64,000 bases of DNA from an uncultured Flavobacterium sp. (GTDB lineage Bacteria; Bacteroidota; Bacteroidia; Flavobacteriales; Flavobacteriaceae): positions 78,449 to 142,448 of the forward strand of contig NZ_CAMLDD010000012.1 of the NCBI RefSeq assembly GCF_946478785.1. The letters run 5' to 3'. Position 1 is the stretch's first letter, and each line of letters starts with the position of its first letter. Made by a program: the position numbers and the translations under genes. The notes under the pieces are model-generated. The model searched no databases, was not told the DNA's origin, and saw only the letters and a list, made by a program, of their open reading frames with translations. Below are positions 1 to 9,502 of the stretch, one piece after another.

Positions 1-1
1 G

Positions 2-2536
2 ATGCTTTCTTACAATATCTCTGCAAATGAAGTTATTGCTTCGCTTCAAAAGCAAAATATCTCTGCTGCACCCGGTAAAGTCGGGGAAGGATCCGGCAAA
101 CTTGACAACCAGCTTCAGTATGTAATTAAATATGGTGGAAAATTCTTTGAGCCAGGGCAGTATGAAGAAATTCCGCTTAGGGCTAATTCAGATGGAACAA
201 TCTTAAGATTAAAAGATATTTCAAAAATTGAGTTTGGTTCGATGAGCTACGGAATGGTTTCGAAAACAGACGGAAAACCATCAGCCTCCATAATGCTAAA
301 ACAGCGACCGGGCTCAAATGCATCTGAAGTGATTGCCAGCATAAAAGAAAAAATGGCTGAATTAAAAAAGAGTTCGTTCCCTCCGGGAATGGAGTTCAAT
401 ATTGCTTATGATGTATCGCGTTTTCTTGATGCCTCAATTGATGAAGTTCTAAAAACGCTGATTGAGGCGTTTATACTTGTAGCTTTTGTTGTGTTTATAT
501 TTCTTCAGGACTGGAGATCTACCTTAATCCCTGTTCTGGCGGTACCTGTAGCCCTTATTGGTTCTTTTACTTTTATGTCCATGATGGGCTTTTCCATAAA
601 CCTGCTTACCCTTTTTGCGCTTGTACTTTCGATAGGAATTGTGGTTGATAATGCCATTGTCGTAGTAGAGGCAGTCCATGTTAAAATTTCTGAGGAACAT
701 TTGGCTCCTCTGCCGGCAACCATAAGCGCAATGAAAGAAATTACTGGGGCAGTTATTGCCATTACAATTGTAATGAGTGCCGTATTCATTCCCGTAGCTT
801 TTCTTAGCGGCCCTGTTGGGGTATTCTACAGGCAGTTTTCATTGACAATGGCAATAAGTATTGTTATTTCTGGTATTAATGCCCTTACCCTCACCCCTGC
901 CTTATGTGCCATATTACTAAAACCACATAATGCTGACAGTGAAAAAAGAACATTCTTAGATCGTTTCTTTAATGGATTTAATGTCTGGTTTGATAAGGTA
1001 ACTTCGGGATATATCAAAATGCTTGCAAAATTTGCTGACCGCACAACTGTAACTATAGGTTTACTTGTTTTATTTTGCTTTTTTGCCTGGGGATCGAGCA
1101 AATTTCTTCCCTCCGGATTCATCCCTTCGGAAGATCAGGGTATGGTTTACGTTAGTGTCACTACGCCACAGGGAGCGACCGTGGAACGAACCGAGAAAGT
1201 ACTCGATGAGGTAACCCGCCTGGCAAAAGGCATTAACGGGGTTGATAATGTTACTACTCTTGCAGGATACAGTGTGGTTACAGAAATTGCAGGAGCTTCT
1301 TACGGTATGGGAATGATTAACCTGAAAGACTGGAACGATCGTAATATATCAGTAACCGAATTTATAACGCAGCTTAGCGAAAAAACAAAGGATATTACAG
1401 ATGCCCAAATAGAAATTTTCGCTCCGCCTACTGTTCCGGGTTTTGGTAATACAAGTGGATTTGAACTTAGATTGCTTGATAAATCAGGAGGAAGTATCAA
1501 TAATACAGATCAGGTTACTAAAAACTTCATTAAGGAATTAAATGCTTCCCCTGAAATATTAAACTCGTTTACCAGTTTCGATGCCACTTTTCCACAATAT
1601 CTAATCCATATTGATTATGATCTTGCTGCTAAAAAAGGAATTTCTGTAGATAATGCAATGTCAACACTACAGACCATGTTAGGTTCTTTTTATGCAACTA
1701 ATTTTATCCGTTTTTCTCAAATGTATAAAGTAATGGTACAGGCAAGTCCGCAATTTAGAAGAAATCCGGAAAGCATTCTTAATATGTACCTAAAAAATGA
1801 CGCAGGAGAAATGGTACCCTTTTCTACTTTCATTAGACTGGAGAGAGTGTATGGCCCAGAAGTTTTAACGCGATATAATATGTATATGTCTGCCATGATA
1901 AACGGTGAACCTGCCGAAGGTTACAGCTCTGGAGAAGCCATTGCTGCAGTAGAAAGAATTGCTGCCGAAAAATTACCCGGAAGATTCGAAATCGAATGGT
2001 CTGGTATGACGCGCGAAGAAATCCTGTCGGGAAACCAAACCATCTACATTTTTGCATTATGTATTTTGTTTGTTTACTTACTTCTTGCAGCTCAATATGA
2101 GAGTTTACTTCTTCCGTTTCCTGTGCTTTTGAGTCTGCCTGTAGGGGTGTTTGGTTCCTATCTGGCCTTATTAATGGTTGGACTGGACAATAACATTTAT
2201 GCTCAGGTGGCACTGGTCATGCTTATAGGGCTGCTAGCTAAAAATGCTATATTAATTGTAGAATTTGCCATGGCACAAAATAAGCTGGGACGTGATATTA
2301 CAGAAGCCGCCATTGAAGGTGCAAAACTGCGTTTCAGGCCTATTTTAATGACATCTTTTGCTTTTATTTCAGGGCTGATACCATTGTGTATAGCGTCTGG
2401 AGCTGGTGCTGTCGGAAACCGTTCGATAGGTACTGCAGCTGCAGGAGGAATGCTTATAGGAACTCTATTTGGACTTCTTATAATACCTGGACTTTATATC
2501 CTGTTTGCAAAACTTGAAAAATCTTTTAAAAAATAA
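2..2536 (+). CDS. RND multidrug efflux permease (HAE1/AcrB type), 5' end outside window
   Basis: Inner-membrane proton-driven pump subunit of a tripartite efflux system. The 844 visible residues lack about the first 200 of a normal ~1040-residue HAE1 permease, so the ATG at position 2 is probably internal and the gene begins upstream of the window. The TM4 motif GIVVDNAIVVVE, with the proton-relay aspartate, and the TM10 motif LLAKNAILIVEFA, with the matching lysine, are both present, as are the two large periplasmic porter regions. The outer-membrane channel gene starts 9 nt after the stop, so the two form one operon; the membrane-fusion subunit should lie upstream. Family is clear; the substrate cannot be told from sequence. 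Confidence 0.93.
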   Translation: MLSYNISANEVIASLQKQNISAAPGKVGEGSGKLDNQLQYVIKYGGKFFEPGQYEEIPLRANSDGTILRLKDISKIEFGSMSYGMVSKTDGKPSASIMLKQRPGSNASEVIASIKEKMAELKKSSFPPGMEFNIAYDVSRFLDASIDEVLKTLIEAFILVAFVVFIFLQDWRSTLIPVLAVPVALIGSFTFMSMMGFSINLLTLFALVLSIGIVVDNAIVVVEAVHVKISEEHLAPLPATISAMKEITGAVIAITIVMSAVFIPVAFLSGPVGVFYRQFSLTMAISIVISGINALTLTPALCAILLKPHNADSEKRTFLDRFFNGFNVWFDKVTSGYIKMLAKFADRTTVTIGLLVLFCFFAWGSSKFLPSGFIPSEDQGMVYVSVTTPQGATVERTEKVLDEVTRLAKGINGVDNVTTLAGYSVVTEIAGASYGMGMINLKDWNDRNISVTEFITQLSEKTKDITDAQIEIFAPPTVPGFGNTSGFELRLLDKSGGSINNTDQVTKNFIKELNASPEILNSFTSFDATFPQYLIHIDYDLAAKKGISVDNAMSTLQTMLGSFYATNFIRFSQMYKVMVQASPQFRRNPESILNMYLKNDAGEMVPFSTFIRLERVYGPEVLTRYNMYMSAMINGEPAEGYSSGEAIAAVERIAAEKLPGRFEIEWSGMTREEILSGNQTIYIFALCILFVYLLLAAQYESLLLPFPVLLSLPVGVFGSYLALLMVGLDNNIYAQVALVMLIGLLAKNAILIVEFAMAQNKLGRDITEAAIEGAKLRFRPILMTSFAFISGLIPLCIASGAGAVGNRSIGTAAAGGMLIGTLFGLLIIPGLYILFAKLEKSFKK

Positions 2537-2544
2537 ATCTTAAA

Positions 2545-3999
2545 ATGAGAGACATCATAAATCGATATATAATTTACGGAGGCATTGCACTACTTACAGC
2601 CTGCTCTGCTCCTAAAATCAACGAAAATTTAACTCCCAAAACACTCCCTGAGAGTTTTGATTTAAAAAACAAAAAAACAGCTCAAGGTCTTGGAAATTAT
2701 GTTCCATTAAAAATAGAAACTTATTTTAAGGATCCTAAATTACAAAAGCTATTAGAGAAAGCTATCGCCCAAAATCCTGATTATCTAATTATGGAACAGC
2801 GAATACTTATAGCCAACTCTCATCTTAAAGCAGCTAAGCTTGCGCTCTTGCCCTCTCTTGATCTACAAGCCGATATTTCAGGAACGCACTATGGCAAATA
2901 TACCATGGATGGTGTTGGAAATTTTGATACCAACTTTTCGCAAAATATTAGCGACAAACAAAGGATTGCGACTGATGTGACACCCAATTTATTTTTGGGT
3001 GCTAAAGTATCGTGGGAGTCAGATATATGGGGAAAGTTAAGAAACCAAAAAAAAGCAGCACTTCAAAGGTATTTTGCTTCAAAAGAAGGCGTGCGTTTGT
3101 TACAGACAAAACTTCTCAGTGACATTGCAGAGTTATATTATGAACTTATCGCATTGGATAAACAAGCTATTATTTACAAAGAAAATCTCGATACACAACA
3201 TCGCGCACTCGACATTATTTCTGCACAAAGATCAGTGGGAAAAGCAACTGAACTAGCTGTACAGCAGTTCAATGCCCAAAATAACAATATACATGCAGAA
3301 GCTGAACAGCTGAATCTGAAAATTGACCAGACGGAGAAGGCAATGCTTAACCTGCTTGGTGAATATGGAGGAACTATTGAGAGAAATACTGATTTTATAT
3401 CTGGACATCTTGAAGTATTAAATCAAAAAATAAGTGTCGATTCTGTTATTCATAAAAGGCCTGATGTGGCCAAAGCCTATTTTGAATTGCATGCATCAAG
3501 TGCTGATGCAAAGGCCGCAAGGGCAGCATTTTTTCCAAGCCTGAATCTAGGGGCTTATGGCGGGCTTAATTCTTTTTCTTTTCCTACCTTTTTTGACACG
3601 GGTTCGCTGGCCTGGCAATTACTTGGCGGACTTACAGCTCCGGTTTTTAATAAGGGACAGATCAAAAATGAATTTTTTACAGCCAACAGAAGGCAGGAAA
3701 TATATTTTCTGCAGTATCAAAACACTATTACCACAGCCTATAATGAATTAAGTGCATTATTGAATAGAACAGAAGCCCTTGAGAGTGTTTTAAAATACAA
3801 ATCGAAGGAAATAGAACATCTTGAAATAGCAGTTGATGTTTCTAACAACTTATATCTGAGCGGATATGCCAATTATCTGGAAATAATAAGTGCACAAAAA
3901 AACAAGCTGCAGGCTGAACTGGATTTTGTTGACATACAATTAAAAAATGCAAATGCTCAGGTAATGCTTTACAAAGCTTTAGGAGGAGGAGTATATTAA
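2545..3999 (+). CDS. Outer-membrane efflux lipoprotein (OprM/TolC, NodT family)
   Basis: Outer-membrane channel partner of the RND pump encoded just upstream. The 484-residue length is normal for the family. The N-terminus is a lipoprotein signal ending in the lipobox LTAC, so the mature protein would be acylated at about Cys20. Two copies of the alpha-helical OEP repeat are visible: one in the first half around residues 60-260, and one in the second half starting near the motif RPDVAKAYFEL, a typical OEP signature. It is the last gene of the operon and is followed by a strong terminator. Confidence 0.92.
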   Translation: MRDIINRYIIYGGIALLTACSAPKINENLTPKTLPESFDLKNKKTAQGLGNYVPLKIETYFKDPKLQKLLEKAIAQNPDYLIMEQRILIANSHLKAAKLALLPSLDLQADISGTHYGKYTMDGVGNFDTNFSQNISDKQRIATDVTPNLFLGAKVSWESDIWGKLRNQKKAALQRYFASKEGVRLLQTKLLSDIAELYYELIALDKQAIIYKENLDTQHRALDIISAQRSVGKATELAVQQFNAQNNNIHAEAEQLNLKIDQTEKAMLNLLGEYGGTIERNTDFISGHLEVLNQKISVDSVIHKRPDVAKAYFELHASSADAKAARAAFFPSLNLGAYGGLNSFSFPTFFDTGSLAWQLLGGLTAPVFNKGQIKNEFFTANRRQEIYFLQYQNTITTAYNELSALLNRTEALESVLKYKSKEIEHLEIAVDVSNNLYLSGYANYLEIISAQKNKLQAELDFVDIQLKNANAQVMLYKALGGGVY

Positions 4000-4054
4000 A
4001 TATTATCCAGAGCAGTAAATTTTCAAAACTGAATTAAGAACCAAAAAATGTTAT

Positions 4055-4081
4055 AAATCCCATTCCCCAGATGGGATTTTT
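4055..4081 (+). terminator. Rho-independent terminator of the RND efflux operon
   Basis: A perfect 9-bp stem (AAATCCCAT with ATGGGATTT) encloses a 7-nt loop and ends in a short T run, 55 nt after the stop of the efflux channel gene. Confidence 0.8.
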
Positions 4082-4102
4082 CAATTAAGGAAACAAATAA
4101 AT

Positions 4103-4295
4103 ATGCAAACGCTATGTTTTACTATTGGTAAAGGTATGGGAGACCAGTATGAAGGAAACGGTCCTGGACTTGCACTCCGCAGAAAAATAGCAGAAAAGGC
4201 ACACGGTATAATTACTGCCAAGGAAAAAAAAAGATAGTGTAGCAGCATTTATGGCAATGCTTCCCTTGAAGCAGTCCAGCATTCTGAATTACTAA
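4103..4295 (+). pseudogene. Remnant of a histidine kinase ATPase domain (C-terminal end only)
   Basis: The frame from 4103 reads GMGDQYEGNGPGLALRRKIA followed by HGIITAK, which resembles the G2 box and end of a Bacteroidota histidine-kinase HATPase domain (typically EGTGIGLALCRKIVE then HGG-I-A-G). It stops at 4237. Skipping one base in a poly-A run near 4222-4232 continues the similarity in another frame as AAFMAMLPLKQSS up to a stop at 4293-4295, the usual end of such kinases (F-I-LPL). The N-box, H-box and sensor are absent, so this is a decayed scrap with a frameshift. Family assignment is by motif memory only. Confidence 0.55.
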
Positions 4296-4505
4296 TTAAA
4301 ATTCCGTATTAATCTGAATTTCAGCATGAACATTGTTTTTTGATTGTTATTTGTATTATCTGTTTGTTACTATTTATGAAATAGAGGCCGGATCATTTCA
4401 ACTACATAAAAAGCTGTTAGTCATTTCTATTGAAAAGTGTATGTCAATCTCTTTTTATTTTTTTGTCATTTTTTTAAAATTTAGAATAATTAATTTCAAA
4501 ATAAC

Positions 4506-4513
4506 TATATTTG
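4506..4513 (+). promoter_or_regulatory. Candidate -7 promoter box TATATTTG
   Basis: Matches the Bacteroidota -7 consensus TAnnTTTG and lies 53 nt before the start of the small secreted protein at 4567. No clear TTG element is seen at the expected distance, so support is moderate. Confidence 0.4.
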
Positions 4514-4566
4514 TAAAACAGTAAATAATTTGTCTATCCAGATAATTTTACAACCCTAATTTCCGC

Positions 4567-4929
4567 ATGAAACAATTTAAGCTCATAAGTATTATTTTAT
4601 TATTTCTGCTTACTTTTATTAGTAGGGCAGCAATAAATAAGTACCCTTCAGATCTTAAAAAATTAAATTCTCAGAAGAGCTTTACAACTTCTGAAAATTC
4701 ATTAATCTCAACATCAGTATTAGCATTCACTAAAGATAAGGATGTTCGGTTTACAGTTAAAAAGAAAATAAAGTACCGTGCTATAACTTCAGAAAGCAGT
4801 ACATTGAGGATACCATACCTAACTAAATTAGTGCATTTTAAAATTTTTAAAAATCGCCTCATATACGGTATTGTAGCAATATATCAGATTCAGCGTTACG
4901 CTTACCTACATCTTTACCAGCTTTTTTAA
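4567..4929 (+). CDS. Small secreted protein of unknown function
   Basis: A 120-residue product that I do not recognise. The first ~22 residues (KQFKLISIILLFLLTFISRAA) form a good Sec signal peptide with a basic start, a long hydrophobic core and an alanine-rich end. The rest is basic, rich in Lys, Ser and Ile/Tyr, without cysteines or repeats. A TAnnTTTG promoter box lies upstream at 4506. It stands alone between the histidine-kinase remnant and the beta-helix protein gene. The signal peptide and promoter argue for a real gene; the unusual C-terminus (RYAYLHLYQLF) could mean it is a frameshifted piece of something longer. Confidence 0.45.
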   Translation: MKQFKLISIILLFLLTFISRAAINKYPSDLKKLNSQKSFTTSENSLISTSVLAFTKDKDVRFTVKKKIKYRAITSESSTLRIPYLTKLVHFKIFKNRLIYGIVAIYQIQRYAYLHLYQLF

Positions 4930-5174
4930 AGTTTATTTTTCTATTTTTTAAATTTAGAGTTTTATGTTATTTCCTTGATGATTCACAAGGAACAAGTAGT
5001 ATCCAAAGCATTAAGAATTTAAAAGTTGAGCCTGCTATCCATTAAATGCAAAAAAATCTTTCACACAGAATTTGCAGCATTATATGTATTAATAGAAAAA
5101 AAAGGAATATTCCCATCAGGAATTTAATATTTATAAAAAAAATACCAAGTATAAACTAATAAAACCCCCTTGTC

Positions 5175-6467
5175 ATGAAAAAAATTACACAAATAATCTG
5201 CGTTCTTTTAACAGTTACAAGCATGAGTGCACAACAAGAGAAAGGAATAATTGGTTACACAAACTGGTTAAGTAACTGGTCTGAATTTAAGCCTCATAAA
5301 GTAGAATATGGAGAGCCTAATCAAATTTTAGCGGGAAATATTTCTGTTAATACTAAACTGCTTAAAAAAAACATATATGTTTTGCAGGGAAACGTTTATG
5401 TAACTAACAATGCCGTGTTAACAATAGAACCCGGAACTTTAATTATTGGAGATTTCCAAACAAAAGGAACATTGGTTATTACAAAAGGCGCACAGCTTGT
5501 TGCAGACGGTTTAGAAACGGATCCAATTGTATTTACTTCAAACCGAACCATGAAAAAAGCGGGAGACTGGGGAGGCATTGTACTTCTTGGAGATGCTCCC
5601 ATCAATAAATTTGGAAACATTGGCTCTTATAACTTAGATCTTGATCCTACGTTAACTACATACGGCGGTGATAATACATTATCAAATTCTGGGATTTTAA
5701 GATTTGTGAGAATCGAATTTGCAGGAAAAAATGTTAAAGGTGCTGATACATTCAACGGTTTGACAATCGCAGGCGTAGGCAGCCAGACAATTTTAGAGAA
5801 TATAATGGTCAGCTATTGTGGTGGCAATTCATTTGCTTTTTATGGTGGTGACGTAAATGCTACAAAATTTGTTTCTTATAAATCAATTAATGACGATTAT
5901 AAATTCACACAAGGAGTTCAATGCCGTTTATATAATTCATTAGCTGTAAGGTCTTCCTATTTATCAAGTAACAAAGAGGGTTCGCGTTGTTTAGAAGTAA
6001 AATCATATGAAAATAAAAATGAAACAGATTTTACTAAAAAACAAACTTATGTTGCAGCTGCCAATATTACACTGCTAAATGACAGTGAAAATATAAATGC
6101 AGATATTCAATCAGGTTTAGTTAAAGAAGCGATTTACATTGCAGAAACTGCTTCTCTTGAAATGAAGCGTAGTGTAGTTTCCGGGTTTAATCCTGCTGTT
6201 ATAATTGACGGTAAAACAGAGATTAATGATGCAAATCTTAAAAAAATCAAATTCGAAGAAATGTATTTCAATTTATGTAAAGGCAACATCCTTTCGGAAA
6301 GTAATAGCAGCAATGAGGATTTGGAGCATTGGTATGGAAATAGCTTGTTTTTTAATGTGTACTCCAAAAGTGACAACAAAGAAACATTTGTTGACATATT
6401 TGACTCTAAAAGACCGGATTTTAGATTACAATTAGGAAAAATTACCGCTTCAAGCAGCAATAGATAA
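5175..6467 (+). CDS. Secreted right-handed beta-helix protein
   Basis: A 430-residue protein with a clear signal peptide (cleavage near MSAQ-Q, about residue 20). From residue ~60 it shows the pattern of short beta-strand turns typical of parallel beta-helix proteins, for example NNAVLTIEPGTLIIGD, then TKGTLVITKGAQLVADG and DPIVFTSN, as in the Bacteroidota secreted family that often begins with an LTIEPGT signature. Expected location is the periplasm or cell surface. I see no type IX secretion C-terminal domain. The gene stands alone. No catalytic residues can be named and the role is unknown; binding of a surface ligand or polysaccharide is only a guess. Confidence 0.7.
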   Translation: MKKITQIICVLLTVTSMSAQQEKGIIGYTNWLSNWSEFKPHKVEYGEPNQILAGNISVNTKLLKKNIYVLQGNVYVTNNAVLTIEPGTLIIGDFQTKGTLVITKGAQLVADGLETDPIVFTSNRTMKKAGDWGGIVLLGDAPINKFGNIGSYNLDLDPTLTTYGGDNTLSNSGILRFVRIEFAGKNVKGADTFNGLTIAGVGSQTILENIMVSYCGGNSFAFYGGDVNATKFVSYKSINDDYKFTQGVQCRLYNSLAVRSSYLSSNKEGSRCLEVKSYENKNETDFTKKQTYVAAANITLLNDSENINADIQSGLVKEAIYIAETASLEMKRSVVSGFNPAVIIDGKTEINDANLKKIKFEEMYFNLCKGNILSESNSSNEDLEHWYGNSLFFNVYSKSDNKETFVDIFDSKRPDFRLQLGKITASSSNR

Positions 6468-7399
6468 TTTAAAATTATTTTTAATAAATATATTTGAAGG
6501 TCAATTTCACATTTCCTTATTAGCCATCCGGACTATAAACGTCCAAATCAAATAATGCTGAAAAAATCTAAGTTATGCTATATAAGTTCCCGAACTTATA
6601 TAGCATAACTTATTTAAAATAGTATAAGTCGCAACTGCTGTAGAACAAGATTATTACTGCCCACAAAGTTTTTGAAAAGAATTGCTGCGAAAGAAGCTAT
6701 CCTTTTTTTGATGTATTAAGCAGTACATTATATGCACTTAAAAGGCAATGCCCCTACTACTTCTCCATAATTTTTTTCGAAAAAGCAATAGTACAAATGC
6801 TGCTATCAAAAGTGAGATCCAGCATAATGACCGGCATATCAAATGTTAAGTGCAAATACATAAAGACCAGAAGGTAATGTCGTTACCACAAATGACCGCA
6901 GCCTGAAATTCATTTCAGCTTAGGAGTAAATGTCATTTTTCATAGAAATTAAGGGCATATAACGAAAATGACTTTAGGACTCTTATATTTTATTTTTTAT
7001 TAAAACTATTAGTCTATAAACAAGTTAAGCCTTAATTAATACATTACACAAAAAAGTTTTAAAGTCCAACACGTACTAAGTTCATGTCCAATCTTCTAAC
7101 AGAGAAAAAATAGAACTATTTATTATTTTTTTTGGAATCGGCTTTTTATATGGTTAACTTTGAAAATACTAATTATCAGTACACCTATTGCAAAAATAAT
7201 AGTTGTGTAAATAATTCGTTACTGCTTATAATAACAGTTGATTTTTAAATTATTCTATAGCTTTTGCTGTCTTAAACAGCCCACTTTAAGCTTTTCAACT
7301 AAAAATTTATAAGCAATATTTGCGTCTATTTTATGCTTTTTATCTGCAGGTGTCCCATTAGTTCAATATTTTTTAACGGAAACATTAAAAACATATCTT
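6468..7399 (+). other. 932-bp non-coding stretch, AT-rich
   Basis: No frame in this stretch looks coding. Just after the beta-helix gene there is a weak AT hairpin with a T run (near 6468-6486) that could end its transcript. The only striking object is the perfect palindrome at 6569-6612, listed separately. Short peptides readable around 6740-6900 on either strand resemble nothing I recognise and are interrupted, consistent with decayed sequence. Confidence 0.6.
6569..6612. repeat. Perfect 21-bp inverted repeat with 2-bp centre
   Basis: The left arm begins TAAGTTATGCTATATAAGTT at 6569 and ends with C at 6589; the right arm at 6592-6612 is its exact reverse complement; the centre is CC. There is no T run after it, so it is not a standard terminator. 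It could be an operator, a recombination site or the remains of a palindromic mobile element. Confidence 0.85.
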
Positions 7400-8479
7400 A
7401 TGGATATCTTAAACACAACCTTTTTAGACAATACTTTTTTAAGCTGGCTTATAGCAGCTGGAATAATATTAGCATCAGTAATTATTATTAAAACAATCAA
7501 AACTCTAGTAATCAGGAGACTAAAAAACTGGTCCCTAACTACAAAGACTACCTGGGACAATTTTATCCTCGAAGTGGTAGATAAATCTGTATTACCGATC
7601 TTATATATCAGTGCTTTTTATTTTGCATTATTAACACTTAAACTTCCTGACAATATTGACAATGTCATTCATATTGCTTACATGTTTGCCTTTACCTTTT
7701 TTGTCTTGAAAATTATTAGTGCCGCCTTTAAAAAATTTGTCTATTCATTTATCCAGAGGTCGGAAGAAAGCGAAAGCAAACAAAAACAAGCAGGCGGACT
7801 TATTGCCATTATTAATATTATAATATGGATTTGCGGTCTCATATTCTTAATCGATAATATGGGCTACAACGTCACCACTCTTATAGCGGGATTAGGTGTT
7901 GGTGGTATTGCAATTGCTCTTGCTGCGCAGGCTGTTTTAGGAGATCTTTTCAGTTATTTTGTTATCTTTTTTGACCGCCCTTTTGAAATTGGTGATTTCG
8001 TTCAATTGGGTCCTGACAATGGAGTCATAGAATATATTGGTATTAAAACCACTCGTATCCGGACACTAAGCGGAGAACAACTGATTTGCTCAAATACCGA
8101 CCTTACCAATTCAAGATTACGAAATTATAAAAGAATGGAAAAAAGGCGTGTTGTCTTTTCTTTGGGGGTAACTTACCAGACAACTCATTCACAGTTAGCA
8201 GAAGTACCAAAAATTGTAAAAGAAATTATAACTTCTAAATCCCAACTTCAATTTGACAGAGGACACTTTTCGGGATATGGTGATTTTAGCCTGAATTTTG
8301 AATTCGTCTATTATGTATTAGATCCGGATTATAATCTTTTTATGGATAATCAGCAGGAAGTATATCTTGAAATTTTTTCCGCTTTTGAGAAAGAGGGTAT
8401 TGATTTTGCTTACCCTACACAAACCCTAATTATGGATAAAGAAGTCAAGATTGAATTAAATAAGGAAACAGCAAACTAA
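7400..8479 (+). CDS. Mechanosensitive ion channel, MscS family
   Basis: A 359-residue inner-membrane channel that would release solutes on hypo-osmotic shock. Hydrophobic segments lie at about residues 12-32, 55-77, 87-108 and 132-152, followed by the pore helix rich in Gly and Ala (GLGVGGIAIALAAQ) and the beta domain start FDRPFEIGDFV, both MscS signatures. The C-terminal part matches the soluble alpha/beta cage. It is somewhat longer than E. coli MscS (286) because of extra N-terminal helices. It precedes a group of small stress-type genes. Family is sure; the exact subtype is not. Confidence 0.92.
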   Translation: MDILNTTFLDNTFLSWLIAAGIILASVIIIKTIKTLVIRRLKNWSLTTKTTWDNFILEVVDKSVLPILYISAFYFALLTLKLPDNIDNVIHIAYMFAFTFFVLKIISAAFKKFVYSFIQRSEESESKQKQAGGLIAIINIIIWICGLIFLIDNMGYNVTTLIAGLGVGGIAIALAAQAVLGDLFSYFVIFFDRPFEIGDFVQLGPDNGVIEYIGIKTTRIRTLSGEQLICSNTDLTNSRLRNYKRMEKRRVVFSLGVTYQTTHSQLAEVPKIVKEIITSKSQLQFDRGHFSGYGDFSLNFEFVYYVLDPDYNLFMDNQQEVYLEIFSAFEKEGIDFAYPTQTLIMDKEVKIELNKETAN

Positions 8480-8520
8480 TCTGATATTTATTTATTCGTA
8501 ATTTTCAACAATGCCTTAAA

Positions 8521-8697
8521 ATGAAAAAAGTAAAAAAAGTACAACTTTTGATAAGGCATGACAATTCCCGGATTGACATAAACGTATCGATCCTATCCGC
8601 ATCAGATCCTTTTAGTATAGAACTTGAAATATCACATAATGTGGTAAACAATTTCATTTATGGAGTTAAAGTGCAGGCAAAGATTTACTCCAAATAA
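8521..8697 (+). CDS. Small hypothetical protein (58 aa)
   Basis: An ATG frame of 58 codons starting 42 nt after the mscS stop: basic N-terminus (MKKVKKVQLLIRHDN), then alternating hydrophobic and polar residues suggesting beta strands, ending KVQAKIYSK. No signal peptide or membrane segment. Amino-acid composition and the position close behind the channel gene favour a real gene co-transcribed with it, but I do not recognise a family. Confidence 0.5.
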   Translation: MKKVKKVQLLIRHDNSRIDINVSILSASDPFSIELEISHNVVNNFIYGVKVQAKIYSK

Positions 8698-8904
8698 TAT
8701 TTAATTAATTAACTTATCCAGACGTTTCAGAATCTGAGTCAATATCTCCTGAATTGATAATCCATTGTAAAAAGATAAGGTTGCCCGTAAAAAGAACTGC
8801 GCTTAATTATGTAAACCGTTATCTCAATTATATAAAATGAAATAACTGTAACTGCGTAATTTTAAATCATTAAAGTAGTAAATATCACTTAATAAAATAA
8901 AATT

Positions 8905-9162
8905 ATGGAAAACTTAATTAATCAGGAAAATCTTGAGGACATCAGAGAATTAATTGAAAGTAAAATTGCAGATGTGCCAGGCAGTTATATACTCATTGGA
9001 GCAATTGGTTCCTTACTTTTATCATCATACCTTGAGAAAACAGGTAAAAAACAGGCCGCATCTCTTATAGGAAAATTAGCCATTCCAATAATAGGAATTG
9101 GCCTTGCCAAATATAAGGATGTGATAAAGTCAGAAGTAGAAAATCAGTTGGAAAGTGCTTAA
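8905..9162 (+). CDS. Small hypothetical protein with a hydrophobic hairpin (85 aa)
   Basis: Acidic N-terminal helix (residues 1-25), then two hydrophobic stretches, about residues 28-43 (SYILIGAIGSLLLSSY) and 55-68 (IGKLAIPIIGIGLA), and a charged tail. This would fit a small peripheral or double-spanning membrane protein. A strong terminator follows about 100 nt downstream, which supports a real single-gene transcript. I do not recognise the family. The protein of opposite orientation ending at 11829 has a similar hydrophobic hairpin and may be of the same general kind. Confidence 0.65.
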   Translation: MENLINQENLEDIRELIESKIADVPGSYILIGAIGSLLLSSYLEKTGKKQAASLIGKLAIPIIGIGLAKYKDVIKSEVENQLESA

Positions 9163-9265
9163 TAAGCTTTACAAAGTTTATTATTGCCAGTAGTTCAGTT
9201 CATCCTGACACAAGTTAAAAAAGAGCTTTATTTGTTTTGAGTCTTGTTTAGCTAATATAGAAAGC

Positions 9266-9300
9266 AAAAGCCTGAGAATAACTACTCAGGCTTTTCTATT
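9266..9300 (+). terminator. Rho-independent terminator
   Basis: Perfect 11-bp stem (AAAAGCCTGAG with CTCAGGCTTTT) with an 8-nt loop, ending in a T-rich tail. It closes the transcript of the 85-aa protein. The remainder of 9163-9502 holds no gene that I can see. Confidence 0.85.
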
Positions 9301-9502
9301 AGTTTAAAGATTTAATACGAGGTTCAAACTGATTAAAATGCACTTACACCTTACAGATTCAGTTGATAAGGAAAAACACAGGTTAAGAGCACAATTTTAG
9401 CTTTATAGAGTAAGAATTAAATTTACTTATTTTATATTAGATCGGCTCTTTGTTTAAATCTCTTTTAATTTTGGAACAGCAATCAGAAGAAAGGAATTAA
9501 GT

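Noticed and set aside
4333..4524. 63-codon hydrophobic frame after the histidine-kinase remnant
   Set aside because: Composition (Phe, Tyr, Ile from T-rich DNA) and overlap with the promoter box at 4506 point to chance.
6740..6900. Possible decayed gene in the 6468-7399 gap (short membrane-like peptide on the minus strand)
   Set aside because: No continuous similarity to any family that I can recognise, and frames are broken every few codons.
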